From: Mycobacterium sp. E2479
Lineage (GTDB): Bacteria; Actinomycetota; Actinomycetes; Mycobacteriales; Mycobacteriaceae
NCBI RefSeq assembly: GCF_001667925.1
Contig: NZ_LZJR01000044.1
Coordinates: 31,403-95,402, forward strand
DNA: 64,000 bases
Direction of reading: 5' to 3'
Positions 18,528 to 27,861 of this stretch are shown here, piece after piece. The position numbers and the translations under genes were made by a program. Every line of letters begins with the position of its first letter. The stretch's first letter is position 1. The notes beneath the pieces are model-generated. The model ran no database searches and was not told where the DNA came from. It saw only the letters and a list, made by a program, of their open reading frames with translations.

Positions 18528-19856
18528 CTATCGTGCCGCCGCGTGCGGGCGCCGCCCCGGCGCCTTGGCATTGCGCTGGGCCACGATCCGCGCGGTCACC
18601 AGCGCGGTCACCACCACGGCCATGCATACCAGCCCGTCGTCCTTGAGTCCCCACCTGATCGCGGCGAGCAGCGCTACGCCGGCCACGCACAACAGGGCAC
18701 CGATGGCGCGACCCCGGCCGCGCGACGTCACCGCGGGCGCGCGGTCCCAGCCGGACAGCGGGTTGTTCTCCAGCGGCCGCAGCACGACGAACAGCCCGGC
18801 CACCGCAACGAGAACGATGAGCACCTGCGCGAGGCTGATGGCGAGAAAATCCTGCGCGCCCGGAAAGCGCGGGCAGTCAAGGTAATCGAAGACCAGGTGC
18901 ACGGCGAGCAGTACCGGCATGTGCCACAGGTACAGAGTCATCGCGCCGGAGTTGCCGATGGCCGTCCACCACCACACGCGCGGTCGTTGCGCCCAGCGCG
19001 CGATCGTCGGTGCGGCCGCGATTGCCAACGCGCTCAGGATGATTGCGTGGCCGGCCAGCAGCAGCGACGGCGGGCTGGTGTTGGACAGATGATGGTCACC
19101 GGTGCCGACCATGCTGATCTGGTACGGCCCCCAGTGCACCAGGGCGAGATCCACCGCGAAGGAGGCGGCGGCGACGGCCAGCGCGGCGCGGCCAGGAAGC
19201 AGCCCGCGACGGTAGGCCACGCCGAACATGGCGGGAATGAGCCAGACCGCCAGGTTGAGGTAACCCAGCGGCATCGTCGCCGGCCAGTGCAACCGGATCA
19301 CGTCGATCAGCGCGATCGCGCCGTAGACCGTTGCCACCCCGACGAAAAGGCGCCCGGCCGTCATGATGCGATACAGGACGGGCATGGCGGCCAGCACCAA
19401 AACGTAAGCTCCCAGAAACCAGAGCAACTGCGTGCTGACGCCGGCGATCGGCTCGTAGATGTGTTGCGGCAGCGCCCGATACAGCACCGTCAGCGTGACG
19501 GCCCAGAATGCCAGATAATAGAACACCGGGCGGAACAGCCTGGTGCAGCGTTTCATCAGCCAGTCCCCCCAGTTGGTGCCGGGAGCCCAGGACGACACGC
19601 ACGCCGCCGCACCCGCGAAGAAGAACAGGGGCATGATCTGCAGCAGCCACGTCATCGCTTGGAACAGCGTCGAGGTGGTGAGCAGGTTGTCCCAGATCAA
19701 GACGTGGTTTTCAATGATGCTGGCCGCCATCACGGTATGGCCGAGCACCACGCCGACCAGCGAGGTGATGCGGATGACGTCCAGGACTCGATCCCGATCG
19801 GCCGGCGTATTCGCGGCCACCTCGGCGACGTCGGGAAACTTCACGAGAGTTGTCAT
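18528..19856 (-). CDS. Acyltransferase-3-type integral membrane protein
   Basis: A 442-aa protein with about 10-11 membrane helices. The N-terminal RDRVLDVIRITSLVGVVLGH carries the R-x(n)-H motif expected of acyltransferase 3, followed by WLLQIMPLFFFAGAAA. Such proteins move acyl groups, often acetyl, onto sugars, lipids or cell-wall polymers at the membrane. The acceptor is unknown. The ATG at 19856 has AAGGG upstream at a long spacing. The 18-bp palindrome at 19969-19986 lies about 110 bp upstream and may control it. Confidence 0.82.
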   Translation of the reverse strand: MTTLVKFPDVAEVAANTPADRDRVLDVIRITSLVGVVLGHTVMAASIIENHVLIWDNLLTTSTLFQAMTWLLQIMPLFFFAGAAACVSSWAPGTNWGDWLMKRCTRLFRPVFYYLAFWAVTLTVLYRALPQHIYEPIAGVSTQLLWFLGAYVLVLAAMPVLYRIMTAGRLFVGVATVYGAIALIDVIRLHWPATMPLGYLNLAVWLIPAMFGVAYRRGLLPGRAALAVAAASFAVDLALVHWGPYQISMVGTGDHHLSNTSPPSLLLAGHAIILSALAIAAAPTIARWAQRPRVWWWTAIGNSGAMTLYLWHMPVLLAVHLVFDYLDCPRFPGAQDFLAISLAQVLIVLVAVAGLFVVLRPLENNPLSGWDRAPAVTSRGRGRAIGALLCVAGVALLAAIRWGLKDDGLVCMAVVVTALVTARIVAQRNAKAPGRRPHAAAR

Positions 19857-19968
19857 GGCAGCGTGATAGCCCTTCTGTGCAAATGCGTTGCGGTAAAGAG
19901 GAATCGTGCGATGAGAGAAGCCTGGCCGACGATGCGGGCGCAAGCCTGCGCACTTCTACGCGTTGAGG

Positions 19969-19986
19969 CTGAGTAGTACTACTCAG
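19969..19986. promoter_or_regulatory. 18-bp perfect palindrome with a distant half-site
   Basis: CTGAGTAGT-ACTACTCAG is exactly self-complementary and overlaps the stop codon of the YiaA/B-like gene, upstream of the acyltransferase gene. The half-site ACTACTCAG recurs at 20318-20326, about 45 bp upstream of the YiaA/B-like start. A site and half-site before consecutive genes suggest one dimeric regulator. A termination hairpin is less likely because there is no loop. Confidence 0.55.
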
Positions 19987-20273
19987 TTCGCGGCATTGAG
20001 CGGGTCGTAGTCCGCGAGCAGCCTTTCGATGCGGGCCTCATCGAGTCGTACCCGCACGGTGGCGGCCTCCTGCTGGTCGCGGATGACCTTGGCCAGGGTG
20101 AACGCGCTCGACACCAGGAATATGAAGGTGACGCCGAGGAACAATCGTGGCCACGGGTCAAGCGGGAGGAAGTAGATTCCGCCGAGCGCGGCCACGAAGC
20201 TGATCGCGAACGCGACGGCGGCCTGAACGAAGAACGCGGCGGTGGTTTTCGACATGCTGCTGGGTACGGTCAT
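19983..20273 (-). CDS. YiaA/YiaB-like two-helix membrane protein
   Basis: A 96-aa protein with two hydrophobic helices (AAFFVQAAVAFAISFVAALG and PRLFLGVTFIFLVSSAFTLA) followed by a charged C-terminal helix (VRVRLDEARIERLLADY). The layout matches the YiaAB two-helix family, of unknown biochemical function. ATG 20273 is used; ATG 20255 just before the first helix is also possible. It lies between the antiporter and acyltransferase genes on the same strand. Confidence 0.7.
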   Translation of the reverse strand: MTVPSSMSKTTAAFFVQAAVAFAISFVAALGGIYFLPLDPWPRLFLGVTFIFLVSSAFTLAKVIRDQQEAATVRVRLDEARIERLLADYDPLNAAN

Positions 20274-20395
20274 GCCAATGAGCCTGCGGCAGCACACCGT
20301 TGGCAGGGATCCGTAAGACTACTCAGATTCGGCGGCGCGATCACGGGTCCGCGCCGCCAGTGCAGCGGGCGGCGGCCGGCGGGCCGATCGCCTCT

Positions 20396-21592
20396 TCAAG
20401 GAACGGGTTTGACGGCGGTGGCCTGCGCCTCCGGCTCGGCGGCGTCCTGGCCGCGCGCCGCCAGCGCACCCGCGATCGATGTGCAGGCGATGGTCAGCAG
20501 CGAACCGAACATCAATGCCGCGGCTTCGCCAGGGGCAAGCAGGTGCTGTTGGGTGCCGATGGTGGCCGCGGCCACCGCCACACCGAGCTGCGTGGAGGAC
20601 ATCACCGCATACGTGAGCGGCTGGCTGAGCAACCGTCCCGCGCAATGCGCCAGCACGCCGCCGAGCCCCAGCCCGATACCGAGCAGGATGTATTTCGGTT
20701 GCGAGCCCAGCTCGCGTACCTGCAGCGAGGCGCCGAGCCAGACGAAGAACAGCGGGCTGAAGAAACCCTCGGTGATGCCGAACAACTGACGCGCCAACCG
20801 CCTCGGCTCGCCGACCATGGCGATCACCAAACCCAACGCGAAGCCCGCCAGCATAATCGATACGTCGGCACTGACGGCCAGCGTTGCCAGCCCGAACAGC
20901 ACCAGCAGATTGATCCGCAGTTCCAGCGCCAACTGCTTGGTGTGCGAATAGTCGTGCATGCGCTGACGCCATCCCCTGCGGTCGACCCAACGCAGCACCG
21001 CGAAGAGCAGCACCGCGCAGCCGGTGATGGCCAACCCGCCCAGTGCCGCCGTCGCCGCGTGACGAAAGTCGATCACCAAGGGCAGCAACACGATACAGGC
21101 CGCGTTCGCGATCGCGATTTGCGCGGTGATGGAGAGCGCCTGCGGGCCGCGCAATCGCAGGGAATCGATCATCGGCAACGTCACGGCCGCTGACGACGAG
21201 GCCATCAGCACCGCGTAGAGTGCCGCGTGTCCGGTGCCGAACTGCGTGGCTAGCCCGAACCCCAGGGCCGCCGCCGCGGCGCCGGCCAGGATCGCTCGCG
21301 CCAACGCCTTGGGAACGGCCGACCGCAGCGCGGGGTCGCGGGCCGGGACATGGCTGCCCACCACGAACATCACCAGCGCGAAGCCGATGTTCGCGAACAA
21401 TTGGAGGGTCGGGTCGGATGCGTCGACCACGCCGAAACCGGTCCTGCCGATGACCAGACCCGCGATGAGTTCGCCGATGGTGACCGGTATCCGCAGGCGT
21501 GGCACCGACGCCAGTACCGGGCCGGCGAAACCGACAGCGGTCAGCAGCGCCAAGGTGTGGAAGCCGAATCCCTGCACGTGGCCATTGTGCAC
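20396..21592 (-). CDS. CPA2-type cation:proton antiporter (Kef/NapA-like)
   Basis: A 398-aa protein with about 12 membrane segments. Typical features are RIPVTIGELIAGLVIGRTGF near the N-terminus, LMASSSAAVTLPMIDSL in the ion-binding region and FFSPLFFVWLGASLQV further on. It lacks the C-terminal RCK domain of full Kef proteins. It should exchange Na+ or K+ for H+ across the cytoplasmic membrane. The start is GTG 21592, with GTG 21577 as an alternative. It lies 32 bp after the reductase stop on the same strand and could be the last gene of that operon. Confidence 0.85.
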   Translation of the reverse strand: MHNGHVQGFGFHTLALLTAVGFAGPVLASVPRLRIPVTIGELIAGLVIGRTGFGVVDASDPTLQLFANIGFALVMFVVGSHVPARDPALRSAVPKALARAILAGAAAAALGFGLATQFGTGHAALYAVLMASSSAAVTLPMIDSLRLRGPQALSITAQIAIANAACIVLLPLVIDFRHAATAALGGLAITGCAVLLFAVLRWVDRRGWRQRMHDYSHTKQLALELRINLLVLFGLATLAVSADVSIMLAGFALGLVIAMVGEPRRLARQLFGITEGFFSPLFFVWLGASLQVRELGSQPKYILLGIGLGLGGVLAHCAGRLLSQPLTYAVMSSTQLGVAVAAATIGTQQHLLAPGEAAALMFGSLLTIACTSIAGALAARGQDAAEPEAQATAVKPVP

Positions 21593-21624
21593 GGCGGATG
21601 GTCAAACTGGGCGCATCCGAGCGC

Positions 21625-22707
21625 TCAGGCGTCGATCACCACGCGTCCGGACTTCGCGCGGGAAACGCAGACCAGCATCTCGTCATCGCCCTCGACGGTG
21701 CGCCCCCGGCGATCAACCTGTCCGCCAAGCACTTTCACCTTGCACGTTCCACAGAACCCCTGCTGGCAGGAGTATGCGGTGGTCGAATCGCGGTCAAGCA
21801 TGACGTCCAGCGCCGACCGATTGGCGGGCACGCGGAGCACCCGCTGCGAGCGGGCCAGTTCCAGTTCGAAGGGAACGCCGTCGACCACCGGTGGGGGGCC
21901 GAAACGTTCGTAGTGCAGCGGCGCGTCCGCGTGTTCGTTGCGCGCGGTGCGCACCGATTCCAACATGGCGCTGGGACCACACACGTAGACCGCGGTGGCC
22001 GGCCCGGCGTCGGCGAGCAAGTCGGACGCAGTGGGGAATCCGCCGCGCTCGTCGTCGGCCCACACGGTGACCCGCTCGGGAGCCTGGGCCACCACCTCGT
22101 CCAGCAAGGGCATGTAATCCCGGCTGCGACCGGCATAGACCGCGCGCCAATTGATTCCGCGCTGCTGGGCAATGTGGATCATGGGCAGGATCGGAGTCAC
22201 CCCGATGCCGCCGATCACGAACAACACCTCGCGCTCGTCGGTGACGAGGTAGAAGGCGTTGCGGGGCCCTTCGAACTCGAGTTTGTCGCCCACCTGATAG
22301 GTGTCGTGCATTTCGATCGAACCGCCGCCACCCTCGGCAATGCGGCGCACCGCGATGCGGTAGTCGGTGCGCCGGCCGGGTGAACCGCACAGCGAGTACT
22401 GGCGCCGGCGGCCCGACGGCAACCGAACGTCGATATGCGCACCTGGTGTCCAGGCCGGCAACAATCCACCGTCGGGGTCGGTTAACGTCAACGCGACCAC
22501 ATCCGGCGTCAGAAGTTCCCGGTTGGCGACCACCGCGGTGGTGGTGCGCCGCACGGACTCCACGCGCGAGGATGTCCACCGCGACGCCGACGCGAAGCCG
22601 CCGAACAGCGTACCCACCCCGTACAACGCGGTATACATGCGGTCACGCTTGCGGCGGCCATACAAGTCGGCCGGAATGCTGTCCCAAATCTTCTGTGCCA
22701 CAATCAT
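21625..22707 (-). CDS. FAD/2Fe-2S oxygenase reductase
   Basis: A 360-aa electron-transfer protein. The FAD domain has RQYSLCGSPGRRTDYRIAV, the NAD(P) domain VLFVIGGIGVTPILPMI and VYVCGPSAMLESV. The C-terminal plant-type ferredoxin has cysteines in SCQQGFCGTCKV and a fourth in DEMLVC. This is the phthalate-dioxygenase-reductase layout: NAD(P)H to flavin to 2Fe-2S to an oxygenase. The start lies 2 bp after the hydrolase stop, so it is coupled. In this operon the likely acceptor is the PF10118 di-iron-type protein; that pairing is inferred. Confidence 0.9.
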   Translation of the reverse strand: MIVAQKIWDSIPADLYGRRKRDRMYTALYGVGTLFGGFASASRWTSSRVESVRRTTTAVVANRELLTPDVVALTLTDPDGGLLPAWTPGAHIDVRLPSGRRRQYSLCGSPGRRTDYRIAVRRIAEGGGGSIEMHDTYQVGDKLEFEGPRNAFYLVTDEREVLFVIGGIGVTPILPMIHIAQQRGINWRAVYAGRSRDYMPLLDEVVAQAPERVTVWADDERGGFPTASDLLADAGPATAVYVCGPSAMLESVRTARNEHADAPLHYERFGPPPVVDGVPFELELARSQRVLRVPANRSALDVMLDRDSTTAYSCQQGFCGTCKVKVLGGQVDRRGRTVEGDDEMLVCVSRAKSGRVVIDA

Positions 22708-22709
22708 CC

Positions 22710-23639
22710 TCACATCTGGCTGATGTCGCGACGGTCCGCGGTCGGGGCGATCAGGTCGACCCACTCGGCGGTGAGCCGGGCGATGACATCGGGGTATGCG
22801 CTGACCACCCAATGGCCGCCCTCGATCGGGACGACCCTGCCGCCCTCCGGGATGGAGCCGGTAAACCGTTGCAGGGCAGGCGATACGAAATAATCCTGGC
22901 GTGCGACCAGCACCTGCACCGGCACGGCCGTCTGCGGCAACCGTGGCGGCGGGGACAGCATCGGTGCGGGCATGTTCGCCCGATACAGGTTGAGCCCGTT
23001 CAGGTAGTCATCGACCGAGCGGTACGCGGTACCGCGCCCGCTGCGGGCGGCCGATCCACCGATGCGCCCCACCGCCTCAAAGACTTTCACCGTGGCCCCG
23101 GACCGGATCGCCAGTTCCGGTAGGCCCGGGCACAGGAAAAACCAGATATAGGACGACGCCAGGACCTGTTTGACCACGTCGAGAAGGGCGCGCGGCGTGC
23201 GCGCTGAACGCAGGAATCTGCCCGCGTAGGGCAGGTGCGGCCCGGACACCGAGGTGAATGAGGCGACCTTGCCCATCACGGTGTCGTCGGTGACCGCCGC
23301 CCAGGCCTGGATCGATCCCCAATCGTGGGCCAACAGATGCACGTCGTTCACGCCCAGCCGCTCGATCACCGCGCCGACGTCGGCGACCAATTGCGGGAGC
23401 CGATATCCCGAACGGTCTGCCGGCGTTGAGGATTGGCCGGCGCCTCGCACGTCGTACGCCACGACGTTGAATCGACGACCCAATGCCGTCGCCACCGCGT
23501 CCCACACGTGGTGGTTGTCCGGATACCCGTGGATGGCCAGGATGGTCGGCCGCCCCGGATCGATGTCGGTATAGGCATGCACCGCCAGTCGCACGCCGTC
23601 GGAGGCGGTGACGGTGGTTGAAACCAACTCGGTTGTCAT
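22710..23639 (-). CDS. Alpha/beta hydrolase, epoxide-hydrolase-like
   Basis: A 309-aa alpha/beta-hydrolase. ILAIHGYPDNHHVWD gives the HGYP oxyanion motif, LLAHDWGSIQAW the nucleophile elbow with Asp, and EGGHWVV the catalytic His. An Asp nucleophile in HDWGS points to epoxide hydrolases or haloalkane dehalogenases rather than esterases. It starts 2 bp after the previous stop, so it is coupled to the PF10118 gene. A product epoxide made by the neighbouring oxygenase-like protein would be a logical substrate; this is inferred. Confidence 0.85.
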   Translation of the reverse strand: MTTELVSTTVTASDGVRLAVHAYTDIDPGRPTILAIHGYPDNHHVWDAVATALGRRFNVVAYDVRGAGQSSTPADRSGYRLPQLVADVGAVIERLGVNDVHLLAHDWGSIQAWAAVTDDTVMGKVASFTSVSGPHLPYAGRFLRSARTPRALLDVVKQVLASSYIWFFLCPGLPELAIRSGATVKVFEAVGRIGGSAARSGRGTAYRSVDDYLNGLNLYRANMPAPMLSPPPRLPQTAVPVQVLVARQDYFVSPALQRFTGSIPEGGRVVPIEGGHWVVSAYPDVIARLTAEWVDLIAPTADRRDISQM

Positions 23640-23641
23640 CG

Positions 23642-24565
23642 TCAGTGCGACGCGCGGGCGGCGGGCGAGCGAGCCAAGTAGTCGACCGCGCGCCCCACCC
23701 CGCCCAACTGGGACGGGTGGAAACTCGGTTTGTAGTAAGCGCCGATGACCCGGAGGAACTGGAATGGGCCGGGCACCAAACCCCGCCGGGCGGCGCGGAA
23801 GTAGTCCCGCCAGCGCGGCTTGGTGCCGGGCGGCAAGTAGGGGTCCACCGAGTACATGAATCGCACGCCGCGAACGAACAGCCAGAGCAACGCCGGCGTG
23901 ATCAGTAGCTGGGTGCGCACCTGTCGCCAATACCCGGCACGCAGGTGCTTCATGGTGTCGAAGGCGACCGCTTTGTGCTCGACTTCCTCGGCGCCGTGCC
24001 AGCGCAGCAGGTCCAGCATCACCGGGTCGGTGCCCATCGCGTCATGCTGCGGGGTGTCCAGAATCCATTCGCCCAGGATCGCGGTGTAATGCTCGAGTGC
24101 CGCGACCATCGATACCCGCTCGAGCAGCCAGCTTTGTCGCCGACGCGGGCTCCACTGCGGCCGGTCGCCGATGAGTTGGGTGAATAGCCAGCGCATTTGG
24201 TCGGTGAACGGCGTCACGTCGATGTCTTTGACCGCGAAGTGCCCGAGCACGCCCGCGTGGGCCTGGGAATGCATCGCCTCCTGGCTGATGAATCCCTGCA
24301 CATCGCGCAGCAGTTGATCGTCTTTGATCAGCGGCAAGGTGTCCTTGAAGGCGGCGACGATGAATTCTTCACCCGCCGGCAACAAGAGGTGCAACACATT
24401 GCAGAAGTGCGTGGTGAAGGGCTCGTTGGGCACGTAGTAGAACGGCAGCGTCGACCAGTCGAAGTCGACGTCGCGCGCCTGCAGGACGATCCGCTCGTGG
24501 TCGAGCGAGGCGTCATGCGGGCCGGTTGCCCTGTCATCGACGGTGAACTCATCGACGGTGAACAT
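23642..24565 (-). CDS. PF10118-type metal-dependent protein (ferritin-like di-iron)
   Basis: A 307-aa mostly helical protein. The metal-binding pattern is visible: Glu in LPAGEEFIVAAFK, QEAMHSQAHAGVL, AALEHYTAILGEW and GAEEVEHKAVAFD. The repeated E/ExxH arrangement is that of ferritin-like di-iron enzymes; the family is named metal-dependent hydrolase, but oxygenase or desaturase chemistry is equally plausible. A reductase with a 2Fe-2S domain in the same operon supports an oxygen-activating role. ATG 24565 has AAGGGGA upstream. It follows the FAAL gene by 41 bp. Confidence 0.8.
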   Translation of the reverse strand: MFTVDEFTVDDRATGPHDASLDHERIVLQARDVDFDWSTLPFYYVPNEPFTTHFCNVLHLLLPAGEEFIVAAFKDTLPLIKDDQLLRDVQGFISQEAMHSQAHAGVLGHFAVKDIDVTPFTDQMRWLFTQLIGDRPQWSPRRRQSWLLERVSMVAALEHYTAILGEWILDTPQHDAMGTDPVMLDLLRWHGAEEVEHKAVAFDTMKHLRAGYWRQVRTQLLITPALLWLFVRGVRFMYSVDPYLPPGTKPRWRDYFRAARRGLVPGPFQFLRVIGAYYKPSFHPSQLGGVGRAVDYLARSPAARASH

Positions 24566-24606
24566 GGTGCCATCCCCTTGCTGTCTCGCGCCGATCCGCT
24601 GCATTA

Positions 24607-27600
24607 TCAGGCGCTGCGCTGTGCCTCATCGTCTACCTCAGTGATTAAACGCTCACTGCGCAAGAACCGGACCAGATGATCGACCGTTTCGGTCAGGGCC
24701 GGCTCACGCAGCCGGACCTTGGCCAGCTCTCGCCGGTTGCGGTACTGGGTGTTGTCGTAGCGTTTGTCCCGCATCGCCGCGATCTTGTCCGCCGACCGGG
24801 TGAGGAAATCGACCAGCGGATACATCTGGTCGTTCGGCGTGCAGCGGCGGTTCAGCTGCTCGGTGAACGACGGGATGTCGTGGTACTCAAACCGATACCC
24901 GTAGCGCTCGGACAGGATCCGCGTGACGTCGGGCAGGTTGTAGTAGTCGTCGGCGGTCATGTTGAAGACGCTGCCCGATTCGTCCGGCAGGCCCATCAGC
25001 GTCACGATGTGATCCGCGATCAAGTCCGCCGGCAGCAGGCTGATCTGGTTGAGCGCGTTGACGGCGACCCCGTGCTCGATCATGAACGCGGTCAGCCGCA
25101 CCAGGATGTCGTCCTGGCTGCCGAAGCCCGCGCGGGTGGGCGAGATCAGCGAGGGCCGGTAGATGCGGACGTCGAGTCCCTTGCGCTGCGCGGCCAGAGC
25201 GAGCTGCTCGCCGACCCACTTGGTCTGCGAGTAGCCGAAGTCCAGCCCGGCCATCTTCTCGTTGGCATCCCACTCCCCGACCACCGGCTCGGTGCTCCAG
25301 CCGTAGATGAACGTGCTGGAGACCAGGTGGAAAGCCTTGCGGTGGTTGGTCATCGCCAGCCGCAACAGCTCGCGGGTGCCCTCCACGTTGGCCGGCCGCA
25401 GGGCGTCGTAGGTGCGGACGTAGTTGACCAGGGCGCCATTGTGCACGACGGCATCGACGTCCTGCGCCAGCTGCTGGAAACCCGCCTCCCCGATACCCAA
25501 CGCGGGCTCGGCGAGGTCGCCGCAGACGATGCGGACCCGGGCGCGGACATCGGCTTCCAGCGCCGGCGTCCAGAGCTGGGCGCGGCGCAGCGACGCGACG
25601 ATGCGGTCCAGGCCGTGTGCGGCGTCCGTGGCGCGCACCAATGCGTGCACCGTGTAGGAGGTTTGCGCCAGCAGGCTACTCACCAGGAACGGCCCGAGGA
25701 ATCCGGTCGCGCCGGTCAGCAGGAGATCGGTGGGCTCGCCCGGCCGGACGGGTGCCAGTTCCGGAAGCGGCAGTGCCGCATCGGCACGCATCTGGGCGGC
25801 CTCCTGGGCCTCGTACTCGGCGGAGATCTGATTCAGTGCCCGGCGCAGGGCGTCAAGCGCCTGCCCGGACCCCTCGCCGAATTGGCCGATCAGACCGAAG
25901 AATTCGGACACTGTCAGCCGCTGCAGCAGGCGGGTGTTGACCTCTTCGGCCAGTTCGCCCGCGCCGTTCTCCTCCAGCAAGGCCTGCAGGTCCGTGCGGA
26001 GTTCGGCCAACGCCAGCGAGTCGATGCCGAGATCGGCGAACGAGCAGTCCTCGTCGCCGGAGAGGTCGTAGCTCTCGATGAGGGATCGGAAGCGCTCCAG
26101 CGGACCCGCAGCCAGGTCATCGTGAGTTCGGTTGGCCGACTGGTTAACCCAGCTCGCGAAGGTGCGCAGCTTGTCGTCCAGCCACAGCTGGCGGGTCGAC
26201 GAGCGCCGGATCTTGCCCGACGTGGTCTTGGGAATGCTGCGCGGCGGCGCGAAGACGATCGCGTGCGGATCGATGTGGGCGTGCCGCCGGATCGCGCGGG
26301 CCAAGGCCTTGGCGTCCGGAAGGTTGTGCTCGTCGCGCACCTCGGCGACGACGACCAGCGCTTCGGATTCATCGTGCTCGACTGAGAAGGCGGCCACGCA
26401 GCCGCTACGGACGTGCGCTGACGTGCGCTCGACGACCGCCTCGATGTCAGAGGGGTAGCAGTTGACGCCGCGGACGATGATCAGGTCCTTGCTGCGGCCA
26501 CAGACGAACAGCTCGCCCTCGTAGAGGAAGCCCAGATCGCCGGTACGCAGGAAGGTGTGCTCGTCGTCGCCGGCGACGCGCGCGCCGAATATCTCCGCGG
26601 TCAACTCACGCCGGTTCCAGTACCCGGCGCCCTTGGAGCGTCCGGCCAGCCAGACCTCGCCGACCCGCCCGTCGGGCAGCGCCTGGCGCGATTCGGGATC
26701 GACTATGCGAACCAGGGCTCCCTCGATGGGCTTGCCGCAGCTGACCAACGTGACCTGGTTGCTGTTCTCCGGCAGCGCTTTTTCGACGCGAGCGACATTG
26801 CGCTCCAGCCCACGCTTGTTCACCGCAATCGTCTGGCGCCCGCGGATCGACACGGTCAGGGTGAATTCGGCCATGCCGTAGGCGCCGGTGAGCGCCTCGG
26901 GCCGCAAGCCGTACTCGGCGAACCGCTGCCGGAAGCGGGCGAAGGTGCCGGCGCGCAGGGGCTCTGCGCCCACCACGATGCATTCGAGGCTGCTCAGGTC
27001 GACGCCGGCCAATTCGGCGGCGGGCAGCTTGTCCTGGCGCAGGCAGTAATCGAGCGCGAAGTTGGGTCCCGGCGTGTGCGTCGCGCGCACGTCACTGATC
27101 AGCCGGAGCCAGGACGACGGCCGCGCGAGGAAGTCCAGGGGCGACATCGCATGCGTGGAACCGCCCAACAGCACGACGAACATGTAGGCCGAGATCAGCC
27201 CCATGTCGTGATGTTGCGGCAGCCACGAAGCCACCACCACGTCGCCGCCACTGAAGGCGAAGCCGTTGGCGATGATGTTGGCGTGGGTGACGATCACACC
27301 CTTGGGATCGCTTGTCGAGCCCGAGGTGTACTGCAGGAAGAGCACCTCGCCGGGAGTGTCCGCGACGAGGCCGCCGCCGAAGTCCTGCGCGCCGTCGGTG
27401 GCGAACCAGGGCAGCTCCGGCAGGCCGGCGCCCGACTCGTCCCCCCAGAGCTGTTCGCCTCGGCGCTGGGCCAGCAGCAGGCGAAAGTCGTACTCGAACT
27501 GCTTCGTCGACAGCACGGCAGTGGCCTGGCAATCGCGCGCGATGAAGCTCAGCTTGGCGAGCCCGGCATCAAAGGACATCGGCAAGGGCGGGCTGACCGG

Positions 27601-27861
27601 AACGGCGATCACCCCGATGCGCGCGCATGCATACAGCGCCGCGACCATTTCCAGACCCGGCGGGTACACGAGCAGCGCACGTTCGCCCGACTTGAGACCG
27701 GCCTCCCTGGACAGGTACGCGGCCAGTTCGCGGGTGCGTTCGGCGAAGGCCTGGTAGGTGTAATGCTCGATTTCGCGGCCGTCGCCATCGACGAACCGGA
27801 AGAGGGTCTGGTCTGGCCTTTGCGCTTCCCAGTTGTGTAGGTAATCGATCAGCGTCTCCAT
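24607..27861 (-). CDS. FAAL-ACP-thioester reductase (A-T-R) lipid enzyme
   Basis: A 1084-aa three-module protein. Residues 1-580 are a fatty acyl-AMP ligase: YTSGST (178-183), SWLPQHHDMGL, GAYGMAEF, RTGDLGF and PKTTSGKIRR. Residues about 590-665 are a carrier domain with phosphopantetheine Ser615 in LGIDSLAL. Residues 710-1084 are a reductase: GATGFLG (717-723) and Tyr877/Lys881 in YSQTK. It should activate a fatty acid as acyl-AMP, load the carrier and release an aldehyde or alcohol with NAD(P)H. This resembles carboxylic acid reductase, but with a FadD32-like ligase. ATG 27861 has AAGGGGGA upstream. First gene of a four-gene operon. Confidence 0.9.
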   Translation of the reverse strand: METLIDYLHNWEAQRPDQTLFRFVDGDGREIEHYTYQAFAERTRELAAYLSREAGLKSGERALLVYPPGLEMVAALYACARIGVIAVPVSPPLPMSFDAGLAKLSFIARDCQATAVLSTKQFEYDFRLLLAQRRGEQLWGDESGAGLPELPWFATDGAQDFGGGLVADTPGEVLFLQYTSGSTSDPKGVIVTHANIIANGFAFSGGDVVVASWLPQHHDMGLISAYMFVVLLGGSTHAMSPLDFLARPSSWLRLISDVRATHTPGPNFALDYCLRQDKLPAAELAGVDLSSLECIVVGAEPLRAGTFARFRQRFAEYGLRPEALTGAYGMAEFTLTVSIRGRQTIAVNKRGLERNVARVEKALPENSNQVTLVSCGKPIEGALVRIVDPESRQALPDGRVGEVWLAGRSKGAGYWNRRELTAEIFGARVAGDDEHTFLRTGDLGFLYEGELFVCGRSKDLIIVRGVNCYPSDIEAVVERTSAHVRSGCVAAFSVEHDESEALVVVAEVRDEHNLPDAKALARAIRRHAHIDPHAIVFAPPRSIPKTTSGKIRRSSTRQLWLDDKLRTFASWVNQSANRTHDDLAAGPLERFRSLIESYDLSGDEDCSFADLGIDSLALAELRTDLQALLEENGAGELAEEVNTRLLQRLTVSEFFGLIGQFGEGSGQALDALRRALNQISAEYEAQEAAQMRADAALPLPELAPVRPGEPTDLLLTGATGFLGPFLVSSLLAQTSYTVHALVRATDAAHGLDRIVASLRRAQLWTPALEADVRARVRIVCGDLAEPALGIGEAGFQQLAQDVDAVVHNGALVNYVRTYDALRPANVEGTRELLRLAMTNHRKAFHLVSSTFIYGWSTEPVVGEWDANEKMAGLDFGYSQTKWVGEQLALAAQRKGLDVRIYRPSLISPTRAGFGSQDDILVRLTAFMIEHGVAVNALNQISLLPADLIADHIVTLMGLPDESGSVFNMTADDYYNLPDVTRILSERYGYRFEYHDIPSFTEQLNRRCTPNDQMYPLVDFLTRSADKIAAMRDKRYDNTQYRNRRELAKVRLREPALTETVDHLVRFLRSERLITEVDDEAQRSA

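Noticed and set aside
18510..19976. A 488-codon plus-strand open frame
   Set aside because: It is antisense to the acyltransferase gene, whose membrane helices and motif are clear; the frame's composition is a shadow.
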